Shown here: one piece after another, positions 15,467 through 24,547 of the stretch
Position numbering within the stretch: the stretch's first letter is position 1
Layout of the letters: every line of letters starts with the position of its first letter
Origin: Chlamydiota bacterium
Lineage (GTDB): Bacteria; Actinomycetota; Thermoleophilia; Solirubrobacterales; Solirubrobacteraceae
Length of the DNA: 50,827 nucleotides
NCBI GenBank assembly: GCA_903970125.1
Contig: CAJCHW010000212.1
Coordinates: 1-50,827 of the forward strand
Direction of reading: 5' to 3'
The notes under the pieces: model-generated
Databases searched by the model: none
Told to the model about the DNA's origin: nothing
The model's input: the letters and a program-made list of their open reading frames with translations, nothing else
Position numbers and translations under genes: made by a program

Positions 15467-18184
15467 TCAGGCGCCCGCGGGGTCTGAGCCGCCACCCGGG
15501 ATGTCGGTGTCGGCCGCTGGGCCGTCATCGGACATCGGAGCGTCGTTCAGGCTGGGCTCTACAGAGCCCGCATCTTCAGGCGCGCTCAGCTCGCCAAGGC
15601 CGCCTTCGGGCGCCACCAGGTCGCCGAGGCCACCGGAGCCAAGCTCCTCGCCCGCGAGCTCCTCGGCATGCTCAGCGGGAGCGCCCACGGCCACCGGTGT
15701 CTTCTTCGGCTTCTTGGGCTTGACCACGGTCAGCTTGACGTGCTCGCCCTCGCCCTCGCCGGGCGCGTTGACCACAACGGTGGCTCCCGGGGTGAGCTCG
15801 GCGCGCAGCACGAAGTCCGCCAGTGGGTCCTCGATGTAGCGCTGGATCGCCCTGCGCAAGGGGCGGGCGCCCATCGCGGGGTCCCAGCCCTTGTCCACGA
15901 GCAGCTCCCTTGCGGGCTCTGTCAGCTCCAGCTGCAGCTCGCGCTCGGCCATGGACTCGCGGATGCGCAAGAGCAGCAGATCGACGATCTCCTTGATCTC
16001 GTCCTTTTGCAGCTTGTGGAAGACGATCACCTCGTCGATGCGGTTGAGCAACTCCGGCCGGAAGACCTTCTTCAGCTCACCCATGATCCGCTCTTTCATG
16101 TCGTCGTAGGTGATGCCCGTCTCGTCGTCTGAGACGGCGAAGCCAAGCGGCGTGTTGCGCGCAATCTCGGCCGCTCCAATGTTGGAGGTCATGATCACGA
16201 TCGCGTGGCGGAAGTCCACGGTGCGCCCCTGGGCATCGGTCAGACGGCCGTCCTCAAGGATCTGCAGCAGGATGTTGAAGACGTCGCCGTGGGCCTTCTC
16301 GATCTCGTCGAGCAAGAGCACGCAGTAGGGCTTGCGGCGCACAGCCTCCGTGAGCTGGCCGCCCTCGTCGTAGCCAATGTAGCCCGGCGGAGAGCCCACA
16401 AGCCGCGAGACCGCGTGCTTCTCCATGTACTCCGACATGTCGATCCGGATCATCGCGTCCTCGTCGCCGAAGAGAAACTCGGCGAGCGTGCGTGCGAGCT
16501 CGGTCTTGCCCACGCCCGAGGGACCCAGGAAGATGAACGAGCCCGTTGGGCGCTTGGGGTCCTTGAGGCCCGCGCGGGCGCGCCTGATCGCCTTCGAGAC
16601 GACCTCGACGGCGGGGTGCTGGCCGATCACGCGCTTGTGCAGCTCGTCCTCCATCCGCATCAGCTTCTGTGTCTCGGCCTCGGTCAGCTTGAAAACGGGG
16701 ATGCCAGTCCACATCGACACGATGTCAGCGATCTCCTCCTCGCCGATCGCGGGCCTGTCGGCCGACTTGCCCGACTCCCACTCCTCCTCAAACTCGCGCT
16801 TCTTGTTGGTTAGCTTGCGCTCCTGGTCGCGCAGCGCTGCCGCCTTCTCGAACTCCTGGGCCTCGATCGCCGACTCCTTCTTGCGCCGCGTCGTCTCGAT
16901 CTCGTTTTCGAGCTCCGTATTGGCAGGCGGCGAGGTCATCGACTTGATGCGCATGCGCGACGCCGCCTCGTCGATCAGATCGATCGCCTTGTCAGGCAAG
17001 AAGCGGTCGGAGATGTAGCGATCGGCCAGTTCCCCAGCCGCAACCAGAGCCTCGTCGGTGATCTCCACCTTGTGGTGGGTTTCGTAGCGCTCGCGCAGAC
17101 CCTTGAGGATCTCCACCGTCTGGTCGATCGTCGGCTCGTTGACCCGGATCTGCTGAAAACGGCGCTCCAGCGCGGAATCGCGCTCCAGGTACTTGCGGTA
17201 CTCGTCGAGCGTCGTGGCGCCTATGGTCTGCAACTCGCCACGCGCAAGTGCGGGCTTCAGGATCGAAGCGGCATCGATTGCACCCTCGGCGGCACCCGCG
17301 CCCACGAGGTTGTGCAGCTCGTCGATGAAAAGGATGATGTCGCCACGCTGGGTGATCTCCTTCATCACCTTCTTCAAGCGCTCCTCGAACTCGCCGCGGT
17401 ATTTGGAGCCGGCCACGAGCGCAGCCAGATCCAGCGTGTAGATCTGCTTCTGCTTGAGCAACTCGGGCACTTCGCCGCCCGTGATGCGTTGCGCCAGCCC
17501 CTCGACGACTGCTGTCTTGCCCACGCCTGGCTCGCCCACGAGCACGGGGTTGTTCTTGGTCCGCCGCGAGAGGATCTGCATGATCCGCTCGATCTCCATC
17601 TCACGCCCAACCACGGGGTCGAGCTTGCCGTCGGCTGCCAGCTTGGTCAGGTTGCGCCCGAACTGGTCAAGCAGCCGCGAGGACTTCTTGCCCTCGCCGG
17701 AGACCGCGCCCGAGCCGGCGCCTGCACCGGCGCCCTGGCGGCGGCCGCCCGGGCCCGAGAGCATGCGGATGACCTCGTTGCGGATCTTCTCGGAGTCGGC
17801 ATCGAAGTCGACCAGGATGCGCGCAGCGACACCCTCGTTCTCACGTACCAAGCCCAGCAGGATGTGCTCCGTGCCAATGTAGTTGTGTCCCAGCGAGAGC
17901 GCCTCGCGCAACGCCAACTCCAGCACCTTCTTGGCGCGGGGCGTGAACGGGATCTGGCCGGACGTGACCTCCTCACCGGAGCCCACGATCCGCACCACCT
18001 GAGCGCGCACCCGCTCAACCGTGATGTCAAGGCTCTCGAGCACGCGTGCCGCAAGGCCCTCCTCCTCGCGCAGAAGGCCGAGCAGGATGTGCTCCGTGCC
18101 AATGTAGTTGTGCTTGAGCGTCCGCGCCTCTTCTTGAGCCAGAACGACGACCTGGCGGGCCCGCTCTGTAAATCGCTCAAACAT
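15467..18184 (-). CDS. clpC: ATP-dependent Clp protease ATP-binding subunit ClpC
   Basis: This 905-residue AAA+ unfoldase feeds substrates to ClpP. It has two N-terminal Clp_N repeats (both with [13 protein letters not shown]). The first AAA module has Walker A GEPGVGKT near residue 216. A coiled middle region follows with the UVR-like [15 protein letters not shown], then the second module with [13 protein letters not shown] near 554. The ATG at 18184 has GGAGG about ten bases upstream. The last 70 residues, after the conserved region, form an acidic Gly/Ala/Pro-rich tail unusual for the family. ctsR, mcsA and mcsB are absent; lysS lies upstream and disA beyond the inserted secreted-protein gene. 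Confidence 0.97.
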   Translation of the reverse strand: MFERFTERARQVVVLAQEEARTLKHNYIGTEHILLGLLREEEGLAARVLESLDITVERVRAQVVRIVGSGEEVTSGQIPFTPRAKKVLELALREALSLGHNYIGTEHILLGLVRENEGVAARILVDFDADSEKIRNEVIRMLSGPGGRRQGAGAGAGSGAVSGEGKKSSRLLDQFGRNLTKLAADGKLDPVVGREMEIERIMQILSRRTKNNPVLVGEPGVGKTAVVEGLAQRITGGEVPELLKQKQIYTLDLAALVAGSKYRGEFEERLKKVMKEITQRGDIILFIDELHNLVGAGAAEGAIDAASILKPALARGELQTIGATTLDEYRKYLERDSALERRFQQIRVNEPTIDQTVEILKGLRERYETHHKVEITDEALVAAGELADRYISDRFLPDKAIDLIDEAASRMRIKSMTSPPANTELENEIETTRRKKESAIEAQEFEKAAALRDQERKLTNKKREFEEEWESGKSADRPAIGEEEIADIVSMWTGIPVFKLTEAETQKLMRMEDELHKRVIGQHPAVEVVSKAIRRARAGLKDPKRPTGSFIFLGPSGVGKTELARTLAEFLFGDEDAMIRIDMSEYMEKHAVSRLVGSPPGYIGYDEGGQLTEAVRRKPYCVLLLDEIEKAHGDVFNILLQILEDGRLTDAQGRTVDFRHAIVIMTSNIGAAEIARNTPLGFAVSDDETGITYDDMKERIMGELKKVFRPELLNRIDEVIVFHKLQKDEIKEIVDLLLLRIRESMAERELQLELTEPARELLVDKGWDPAMGARPLRRAIQRYIEDPLADFVLRAELTPGATVVVNAPGEGEGEHVKLTVVKPKKPKKTPVAVGAPAEHAEELAGEELGSGGLGDLVAPEGGLGELSAPEDAGSVEPSLNDAPMSDDGPAADTDIPGGGSDPAGA

Positions 18185-18396
18185 GGTGACGCTTCCCTCC
18201 TGGGGGCATTAACGCTTCAGGGACTACTAAGCACCTCGCACTGCATCCTTCGTCGGCGTGGCCGAAAAAGATGAGTACCAGGTTCATCGGCAACGTCTGC
18301 GCCAGAGTTTACCAACGGCCCCGACGACGACCCGCACGTTCCGCGCACGCCCCCAGTTTGCGCGCTCGGAGCGCACCTGCTCGCGCCTGCCTGCCC

Positions 18397-19995
18397 TCAC
18401 GAAGACTCCTGCGAGGACTGACGCATGGCGGGAAAGAGCACCACCTCACGAATGGAGCTTTGCCCCGTGAGCACCATCACCAGGCGGTCGATGCCCAACC
18501 CCACGCCCCCCGTGGGGGGCATGCCGTATTCCAGTGCTTGCACGAAGGGCTCATCGTAGGGCTGGGCCTCGTCGTCGCCCGCCGCGAGCGTGCGCTGCTG
18601 AAGGAAGCGCTCCCGCTGTACGTCGGGGTCGGCCAGCTCGCTGAACGCGTTTGCGACCTCGATGCCACCGATGAACGCCTCCCAGCGCTCGGCCAGCCTG
18701 GGGTCCTCACGGTGCTCGCGCGCAAACGGCGAGAGCGCGATCGGGTAGTCGAACACGAACGTGGGCTCTGTCAGGGAGGGCTCGACGTACTTCGACAAAA
18801 GCGCGTCCGCGAGCGCCGGCCAGCTTTGTCGCTCCGTTGGCACCTGCAGGCCCTTGTCCGCGATCGCACGCGCCAACGATGCAGCGTCTGCGTGAACGTG
18901 CAGGTCGATCCCCGTCGCCTGCGCCACGGCCTCAATGAAGCTCACGCGGCGCCAGGGCTGTCCTGGATCGAACCCCGCGGCGCCCGCAAGCTCGGCGCCG
19001 ACAGCGGCGCCGGCAGCTGCCACGACCGCTTCCAGGCGCGTTGCCTCGGAGCGGTAGTCCGCGTAGGCCTCGTACCACTCCACCATCGTGAACTCCGGGT
19101 TGTGCTTGTGCGAGACACCCTCGTTGCGGAAGTCCTTGCCAAGCTCATACACGCGCTCAAGGCCTCCCACGATCAGCCGCTTGAGGTAGAGCTCTGTGGC
19201 GATCCGCAAATACAGCTCGCGGTCGAGCTCGTTGTGGTGGGTCGTGAAGGGACGCGCAAGCGCGCCCCCGTACAGGGGCTGAAGCACAGGCGTCTCGACC
19301 TCGATGAAGCCCTCCGTGTCGAGGTACGAACGCACCGCGCCAATGATTCGTGCGCGCGCCATGAACAGCTCGCGCGAGGGCTCGTTGGCGATCAGGTCAA
19401 GCTCGCGGTGGCGGTAGCGCAGCTCGACGTCACCGAGCCCGTGGTGCTTGTCCGGGGGCGGCCGCAGCGACTTTGACAGGACTGCGAAGCCCTGCACGCG
19501 CAGCGACAGCTCGCCGCGACGACTACAGATCACGACGCCATCGACACCCAGCAAGTCGCCCAGGTCAAGCTCTGTCAGCTGCGTGAACGCCGCCTCGCCC
19601 AGGACGTCCCGGCGCGCGTACAGCTGGATCCTGCCCGAGCGATCCACCAAGTCCAAAAACGCGGCACCGCCCTGCCCGCGACGGGCGGCGATCCGGCCGG
19701 CCACGCGGCGCTCGTCCTCGGTCTCAGCGCCTGGCTGAAGCTCGGGGTACTGCGCGCGCAGTGTGCCAATCGCAACCACGCCGTCGTAGCTGTAGGGGAA
19801 ATGCCCCGCGCCCGCGTGGCGCAAGGCCTCGCCCTTGGCCCTGCGCTCGCCGATCAGCTCGTCGAGGCGCCCCTGCCCGGCGGCATCCTCGTCGGCGCCT
19901 GCCTGGGCGTCGTCAGCGCGCGCCTGGGCCTCGTAGGCGCGCGCTTGCGCCTCGTCCGCGCCCGCCTGGGCCTCGTTGGCATCCGCAGTGGTCAT
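18397..19995 (-). CDS. lysS: Lysyl-tRNA synthetase (class II)
   Basis: This 532-residue class II synthetase charges tRNA-Lys. The N-terminal OB-fold anticodon-binding domain covers about residues 98-195 (VAGRIAARRGQG onwards). The catalytic core has the motif 2 segment FRNEGVSHKHNPEFTMVEWYEAY and the C-terminal motif 3 GGVGLGIDRLVM, given here as landmarks. The first 40 residues are an Ala/Asp/Glu/Gln repeat of roughly seven-residue units (ADEAQAR), encoded by imperfect 21-base DNA repeats. greA lies 47 bases upstream and clpC 212 bases downstream. The frame and length fit LysS well once the repeat is set aside. Confidence 0.96.
   Translation of the reverse strand: MTTADANEAQAGADEAQARAYEAQARADDAQAGADEDAAGQGRLDELIGERRAKGEALRHAGAGHFPYSYDGVVAIGTLRAQYPELQPGAETEDERRVAGRIAARRGQGGAAFLDLVDRSGRIQLYARRDVLGEAAFTQLTELDLGDLLGVDGVVICSRRGELSLRVQGFAVLSKSLRPPPDKHHGLGDVELRYRHRELDLIANEPSRELFMARARIIGAVRSYLDTEGFIEVETPVLQPLYGGALARPFTTHHNELDRELYLRIATELYLKRLIVGGLERVYELGKDFRNEGVSHKHNPEFTMVEWYEAYADYRSEATRLEAVVAAAGAAVGAELAGAAGFDPGQPWRRVSFIEAVAQATGIDLHVHADAASLARAIADKGLQVPTERQSWPALADALLSKYVEPSLTEPTFVFDYPIALSPFAREHREDPRLAERWEAFIGGIEVANAFSELADPDVQRERFLQQRTLAAGDDEAQPYDEPFVQALEYGMPPTGGVGLGIDRLVMVLTGQSSIREVVLFPAMRQSSQESS
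19890..19980 (-). repeat. Imperfect 21-bp repeats encoding the LysS N-terminal heptads
   Basis: Four to five degenerate copies of a 21-base unit encode successive ADEAQAR-like heptads at the LysS N-terminus. The unit length preserves the frame and the heptad spacing suggests a helical extension. Confidence 0.6.
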
Positions 19996-20042
19996 GGCCC
20001 GGGATTATCGTCCCAGCCCGCGCAGAGGATCGCGCGCGCGGC

Positions 20043-20537
20043 TCAGCCGCCCGGCTTGAGCCCGATGTCGATCTTGGTGATCTTGAGCTTGCGCGCCGGG
20101 CCGCGCGGAACCTGCACCGCGACGGTCTCGTTGCGCTTGTGGCCCAGCAGGGCCCGGCCGATGGGGGATTCGTTCGAGAGCCTGTTTTCAGATGGGTTGG
20201 CCTCGGCGGTGCCCACGATCGTGTACTTCGCCGACTTGCCTGTCTTCTCGTCCTTGATGTGCACGATCGAGCCCACCTGGACCACGTCCGTGGAGATTGC
20301 GCCCAGCTCGATCACAGTCGCCATCCGCAGCTTCTCCTCCAGCTGAGCGATCCTGGCCTCGAGCATCGCCTGCTCGTCCTTGGCGTCGTTGTACTCGGAG
20401 TTCTCGCTGATGTCCCCGAATTCGCGCGCCTCCTTGATGCGTGCCGCGACCTCGCGGCGGCGCTGAGTCGACAGCAACTCAAGCTCACCCTTGAGCTTCT
20501 CCAGGCCGTCCGGTGTGAGGATTACGTCCTTGGGCAT
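20043..20537 (-). CDS. greA: Transcription elongation factor GreA
   Basis: The 164-residue protein rescues backtracked RNA polymerase by stimulating transcript cleavage. The N-terminal coiled coil (about residues 8-75) bears the tip motif GDISENSEYNDAKDEQ with the acidic pair used in the polymerase channel. The C-terminal FKBP-like domain contains ESPIGRALLGHK. Length is close to the E. coli protein. It stands between dus and lysS, 47 bases before lysS, and probably shares their transcript. Confidence 0.97.
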   Translation of the reverse strand: MPKDVILTPDGLEKLKGELELLSTQRRREVAARIKEAREFGDISENSEYNDAKDEQAMLEARIAQLEEKLRMATVIELGAISTDVVQVGSIVHIKDEKTGKSAKYTIVGTAEANPSENRLSNESPIGRALLGHKRNETVAVQVPRGPARKLKITKIDIGLKPGG

Positions 20538-20610
20538 GTGAAATATCGGTGCGCCACCACCGTTTGGGAGCGGCGAGCGCAGCAGTATAGCGAGCGCCCA
20601 GATCCCCCTT

Positions 20611-21693
20611 TTAGGCGCTCATGGCCAGCGGCGCGGGCGCACGGGCGGAGGCAAACAGCGCGCGTGCGTGGCCAAGGTCAGGGGCGCTTTGCAGCTGCGC
20701 GCGCAGGGCGCTTGCGCATCCGTGCTCGAGCGCAAGTCGCGCCACATACCAGGGGTAGAACTTGCGCAGGTAACGGCCCGCGCGCTCCTCGCCGAGATGC
20801 TCACGCGCGCACCCCATCACCCAGTCAAGCTCCGCGACGACCTCGCTGGGATCCGGCGCATCCGTGCGCGCGCCCACGAGCTGCGCAAACAGCCACGGGT
20901 TGCCGAGCGAGCCGCGCGCGAGCATCACCGCGGCGGCGCCAGTGGCCGCAAAGACCGCGCGGATGTGGTCGGCATCGCGCAGCCCCCCTGTCAGGATCAC
21001 GGGGGCGTCGAGCGTTCGCACCAGCTCGGCCACAAGCTCGTAGTCCGGCTGTCCCGAGTGGTGCGCGCTGGCTACCCGAGGGTGCAGCGCGATCGCGCTC
21101 ACGCCTGCATCCGTGACGAGCCTGTGCGCGAGCGCAAGGCCGCTGTGATCGCCCGGGCGCCGGCCGCAACGGAGCTTGACTGTCACCGGCAGACCACTGC
21201 CCTCGCGCGCCGCCCGCGCCAGCGCGAGCGCGCGTTCGGGATCACTCAACAGCGCAGCGCCGGCGCCCGTCTTGCACACCTTGGGCACGGGGCAGCCCAT
21301 GTTCAGGTCGATCATGTCCGCGCCCGCCTCGGCAACGGTCCTCGCGGCGTGGCGCATCACGTCGGGGTCCTGTCCAAATAGCTGGATCGACACCGGTCCG
21401 TGCTCGCGCTCGCGCGGATCGATGCGCAGCAGCTCCTGCATGGTGCGCCTGTTGCCGTAGTGGATGGCGTGGCTTGAGACCATCTCCGAGACCGCCATGC
21501 CTGCGCCGTAGCGCTTGGCTTGCAGCCGCACAAACCAGTTGCCAATGCCCGCCAGGGGCGCCAGCAGCACGCGGTTTGGCACGCGCACGCCGCCCAGCAC
21601 CCAGGGCTCGTCGAGCGCGGTCCTTGCGCCCCCTGCGCCCCCTGCGGCCGATGTGTCCGATGCGGCCCATGCGCCCGGGCTCACCGCTGTCAA
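20611..21693 (-). CDS. dus: tRNA-dihydrouridine synthase
   Basis: This 360-residue FMN-dependent enzyme reduces uridines in tRNA D-loops. The TIM-barrel signatures are present: LAPLAGIGNW, IQLFGQDPD, DLNMGCPVPKVCKTGAGAALL with the catalytic Cys in MGCP, and MLARGSLGNPWLF. The TTG start at 21693 overlaps the coaX stop by four bases (TTGA), and the first 25 residues are Ala/Gly-rich. It most resembles the DusB group, which in Bacillus is also found between folK and lysS. Substrate position in the tRNA is not determined by the sequence alone. Confidence 0.92.
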   Translation of the reverse strand: MTAVSPGAWAASDTSAAGGAGGARTALDEPWVLGGVRVPNRVLLAPLAGIGNWFVRLQAKRYGAGMAVSEMVSSHAIHYGNRRTMQELLRIDPREREHGPVSIQLFGQDPDVMRHAARTVAEAGADMIDLNMGCPVPKVCKTGAGAALLSDPERALALARAAREGSGLPVTVKLRCGRRPGDHSGLALAHRLVTDAGVSAIALHPRVASAHHSGQPDYELVAELVRTLDAPVILTGGLRDADHIRAVFAATGAAAVMLARGSLGNPWLFAQLVGARTDAPDPSEVVAELDWVMGCAREHLGEERAGRYLRKFYPWYVARLALEHGCASALRAQLQSAPDLGHARALFASARAPAPLAMSA

Positions 21694-22466
21694 TCCGCCA
21701 CCTGGTTGCGCTCGTAGATGATCCGCAGGCCCTTGAGCGTGAGCAGGCCGTCGACCTCGTCGATGCTCTTGGCAAAGGGTGCGATTGCAGCCGAGAGTCC
21801 GCCCGTGGCGATCGTCTTCGTGCGCTCGCCCAACTCGCCCCGCAGGCGGCCAACGATCGCATCGACGCCGCCGGCGGTGCCATAGATGACGCCCGCCCTG
21901 ATCGCGTCAATCGTGGTCTTGCCAATCACGGCCCGGGGAGCGACCGTGATGTCCACCTTGGGCAGCGCCGCAGCGCGCTCCGTGAGTGCTTCCAGCGAGA
22001 TCTCCACGCCGGGCATGATGATCCCGCCAAGGTACTCACCCGCCGCCGACACGGGGTCAAAGGTGATCGCGGTGCCAAAGTCCACAACGATGCACGGCCC
22101 ACCAAGGTGCGCGTGCGCGGCCACTGCGTTGACCAGGCGGTCGGCGCCGATCTCGCGGGGGTTGTCGTAGCGGATGGGCATGCCAGTGCGTATGCCCGGG
22201 CCCACCGCGAGCATCTCGTGGCCCAAATATGTGGCGGCCATCTGACACCACTCCGGGCCCAGCGCGGGAACGGTCGAGGAGACGATCGAAGCGTCGATTG
22301 CGTCGAAGTCGAGCTTGCGCAGTTCCAGCAGGTTCAAGAGCGCACCGCCGAGCTCGTCGGACGTGGACTGGCGCACGGTGGCAAAGCGCCAGTGCTCGAC
22401 GAGCTCATCGCCGGCAAAAGCGCCGAAGTGCGTCTGGGTGTTGCCCACGTCTACAGCAAGCAGCAT
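21690..22466 (-). CDS. coaX: Type III pantothenate kinase
   Basis: This 258-residue ASKHA-fold kinase carries out the first step of coenzyme A synthesis and is distinct from CoaA. The phosphate-binding DVGNTQTHFG is at residues 6-15, GADRLVN and IVVDFGTAITFD follow, and the C-terminal ATGGLSAAIAPF is typical. I use the ATG at 22466 because MLLAVDVGNT matches the family start; upstream codons overlap folK. folK ends seven bases before, and the dus start overlaps the coaX stop, so these three genes are tightly linked. Confidence 0.95.
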   Translation of the reverse strand: MLLAVDVGNTQTHFGAFAGDELVEHWRFATVRQSTSDELGGALLNLLELRKLDFDAIDASIVSSTVPALGPEWCQMAATYLGHEMLAVGPGIRTGMPIRYDNPREIGADRLVNAVAAHAHLGGPCIVVDFGTAITFDPVSAAGEYLGGIIMPGVEISLEALTERAAALPKVDITVAPRAVIGKTTIDAIRAGVIYGTAGGVDAIVGRLRGELGERTKTIATGGLSAAIAPFAKSIDEVDGLLTLKGLRIIYERNQVAD

Positions 22467-22473
22467 GGGCAGA

Positions 22474-23016
22474 TTATGGTGCGCTGTGGTCTGCTTGCCC
22501 TTTTCCAGGCGCAACTGCGAGCGGAGCGCCGGCCCAGCGCACGCCCTCGTCCAGCGGGAGCGCTGCAAGCGCATCGGCGAGCCGCCGGCCGTCCGGGGTG
22601 ACCATGTCCATGTCGAGCTCCAGCGCAGGCACGAGCACGAAGCGGCGATTTCTCAGCTGCTCGTGAGGCACGCGCATGCGCTCGTGGTCGAACTCAACGT
22701 CCCCCAGGAGCAGGATGTCGATGTCGATCGCGCGTGGGCCGTGACGAGGCCCGGAGGCGGCGCGGCCAAGCGCGCGCTCAAGCGCCTTGACGCTGTCCAG
22801 CAGTGCAAGCGGCTGGGCCTCGGTGCGCACTAGCACGCATGCGTTCAGAAACGACGGCTGGTCGGTGAGCTCTCCCACGGGGTCCGTGTCGTAGACCGAG
22901 GAGCAAGCCAAGACCTCCATGCCCGCTTGCGGCAGCCCGTACACGGCCGCCTGCAATTGGGCACGGCGATCACCGACGTTTGACCCCAGCGAAAGCAGGC
23001 CGGTGCGAGCGAGCAT
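22474..23016 (-). CDS. folK: 2-amino-4-hydroxy-6-hydroxymethyldihydropteridine pyrophosphokinase
   Basis: This 180-residue HPPK transfers pyrophosphate from ATP to the pterin in folate synthesis. LSLGSNVGDRRAQL at residues 8-21, SVYDTDPVG, and the metal-binding PRAIDIDILLLGD with VPHEQLRNRRFVLVPA are the classic signatures. The ATG at 23016 is well placed. folB ends 36 bases upstream and coaX starts seven bases downstream. The product is a stand-alone enzyme, not a FolB-FolK fusion. Confidence 0.96.
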   Translation of the reverse strand: MLARTGLLSLGSNVGDRRAQLQAAVYGLPQAGMEVLACSSVYDTDPVGELTDQPSFLNACVLVRTEAQPLALLDSVKALERALGRAASGPRHGPRAIDIDILLLGDVEFDHERMRVPHEQLRNRRFVLVPALELDMDMVTPDGRRLADALAALPLDEGVRWAGAPLAVAPGKGQADHSAP

Positions 23017-23052
23017 GAGTGCGAACGGTACGCAGTCGGAGCCCGAGGGGCC

Positions 23053-23646
23053 TCAGTCCGGTTCCCGCCAGACCTCGACCGAGACGCCCTCGACGGGCAG
23101 TGGAATCGGTGGCTCTGGCTTGGTGGCCTTGACCCACACGCCTTCAAGCTCGTACTCCGACAGCAAACGCTCGGCGATCGTGGCGCACAGTCGCTCAAGC
23201 GTGCGGTGCGAGCGCTGCTGGGCGATCAGCGCGACGAGCTGACAGACCTGGGCGTAGTCGACAGTGTCCTCGACGCGATCCGTGGCCGTGGCGTCGGCCT
23301 CGCCCAGATCGAGGCGCAAGTCGAGCACCAGCCGCTGGCCGACCTCACGCTCGGCCTCGGAGGCGCCGTGGTGGGTATAGAGCGACAGGCCCGTGATCTC
23401 GACCGTTACAGACTCAAGGCCCTCCTCGTCGTCCTCCTCTTCATCATCTTCCTCGTCGATGGCGTCGACGACGTCCGCCTCGTCATCAAGCGCGCCGTCG
23501 TGACCGTGGCTTTGTCCGTTGCCCTCGGCGCCCCCGCGCGCGCCCCCCGCGCTGCCCGCGCCGCCCGCGCTGCCGGCAAACTCCCGCGGATCGTCCCCGC
23601 CCTCTTCGGGGCTGGTTGGATCCTGTCCAGCGGGACGCTCAGTCAT
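23053..23646 (-). CDS. folB: Dihydroneopterin aldolase with a long acidic N-terminal extension
   Basis: FolB converts dihydroneopterin to 6-hydroxymethyl-dihydropterin. The catalytic domain occupies only residues 78-197: ITGLSLYTHHGASEAEREVG holds the pterin-binding and catalytic Glu region, and VWVKATKPEPP the conserved Lys. The first 77 residues are Gly/Ala-rich, then strongly acidic (AIDEEDDEEEDDEEG). The ATG at 23646 overlaps the folP stop by eight bases. I find no ATG, GTG or TTG in frame between the extension and the domain, so the extension must be translated if the gene is. Family members are usually near 120 residues, so this is unusual. Confidence 0.9.
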   Translation of the reverse strand: MTERPAGQDPTSPEEGGDDPREFAGSAGGAGSAGGARGGAEGNGQSHGHDGALDDEADVVDAIDEEDDEEEDDEEGLESVTVEITGLSLYTHHGASEAEREVGQRLVLDLRLDLGEADATATDRVEDTVDYAQVCQLVALIAQQRSHRTLERLCATIAERLLSEYELEGVWVKATKPEPPIPLPVEGVSVEVWREPD

Positions 23647-24496
23647 TGGCCGCCAACGTAGCAGCAGCAACGGCAAGAGCATCGCGCACGGCCGCCACGT
23701 CGTGGACACGAAACACGCGCGCGCCGCGCTCGAATGCGAGCACATTTGAGGCGATCGTGCCGGGCAGGCGCGCCTCGGGCCCGGCCGCATCCTCAACACC
23801 CGCTGCTTCGGCTGCAATGCGCCCGAGAAAGCTCTTGCGTGACGTTCCGATCACCACCGGGCGTCCCAGCTCGACGAGCTTGTCGATGTGGCGCAGCAGC
23901 GCAAGGTTGTGCGCCATGCTCTTGCCAAAGCCAATGCCTGGATCCAGCAGCACGCGCTCCTCGGCAATGCCCGCGGACACCGCAAAGCTCAAACGCTGCT
24001 CCAGGAACGCTCGGACGTCATCGACGACGTTGTCATAACGCGGGTCCTGCTGCATCGTTGAGGGCATGCCACGCATGTGGGTCAAGCAGCATTGCGCGCC
24101 GCTTTCAGCCACCACTTCGGCCATCTCGGCATCGGCCCGCAGGGCGCTCACGTCGTTGACCATGCGTGCGCCCGCGCTCAGCGCCGCGCGCGCGACTGCC
24201 GCCTTCATCGTGTCCACGGAGATGCTCGCGACCGCCGTGCCAGCGACCAGGCCTTCGATCACTGAAAGCACGCGGCGGGTCTCCTCGCCGACCCCAACTG
24301 GCGTGGCCCCGGGCCGCGTGGACTCGCCCCCAACATCAACGATCGCGGCTCCTTCGGCGACAAGCTCAAGGCCGCGCGCGACGGCGGCGCCTGGAGTCAC
24401 GAACAGCCCCCCATCGGAGAACGAGTCCGGCGTCACGTTGAGGACGCCCATGAGCGCAAACGGCTGCGTGTCGGGCTCGGTAGAGCTCACCGCCAC
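23639..24496 (-). CDS. folP: Dihydropteroate synthase
   Basis: This 285-residue TIM-barrel enzyme joins p-aminobenzoate to the pterin pyrophosphate and is the sulfonamide target. MGVLNVTPDSFSDGG near residue 16, DVGGESTRPGA near 54, ARMVNDVSAL, LDPGIGFGKS and VVIGTSRKSFLG are the expected motifs in order. The GTG at 24496 is preceded by GGAG. ftsH lies 51 bases upstream. FolE, often between ftsH and folP in mycobacteria, is absent here. Confidence 0.96.
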   Translation of the reverse strand: MAVSSTEPDTQPFALMGVLNVTPDSFSDGGLFVTPGAAVARGLELVAEGAAIVDVGGESTRPGATPVGVGEETRRVLSVIEGLVAGTAVASISVDTMKAAVARAALSAGARMVNDVSALRADAEMAEVVAESGAQCCLTHMRGMPSTMQQDPRYDNVVDDVRAFLEQRLSFAVSAGIAEERVLLDPGIGFGKSMAHNLALLRHIDKLVELGRPVVIGTSRKSFLGRIAAEAAGVEDAAGPEARLPGTIASNVLAFERGARVFRVHDVAAVRDALAVAAATLAAND

Positions 24497-24547
24497 TTTG
24501 ACTCCAGCGCCACCTCGAACCCGGTTACGCGCGCTACCGCGAAGCCC

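Noticed and set aside
18185-18396. Heat-shock operator (CIRCE, HAIR or CtsR type) upstream of clpC
   Set aside because: No matching inverted or direct repeat could be found in the 212-base gap.
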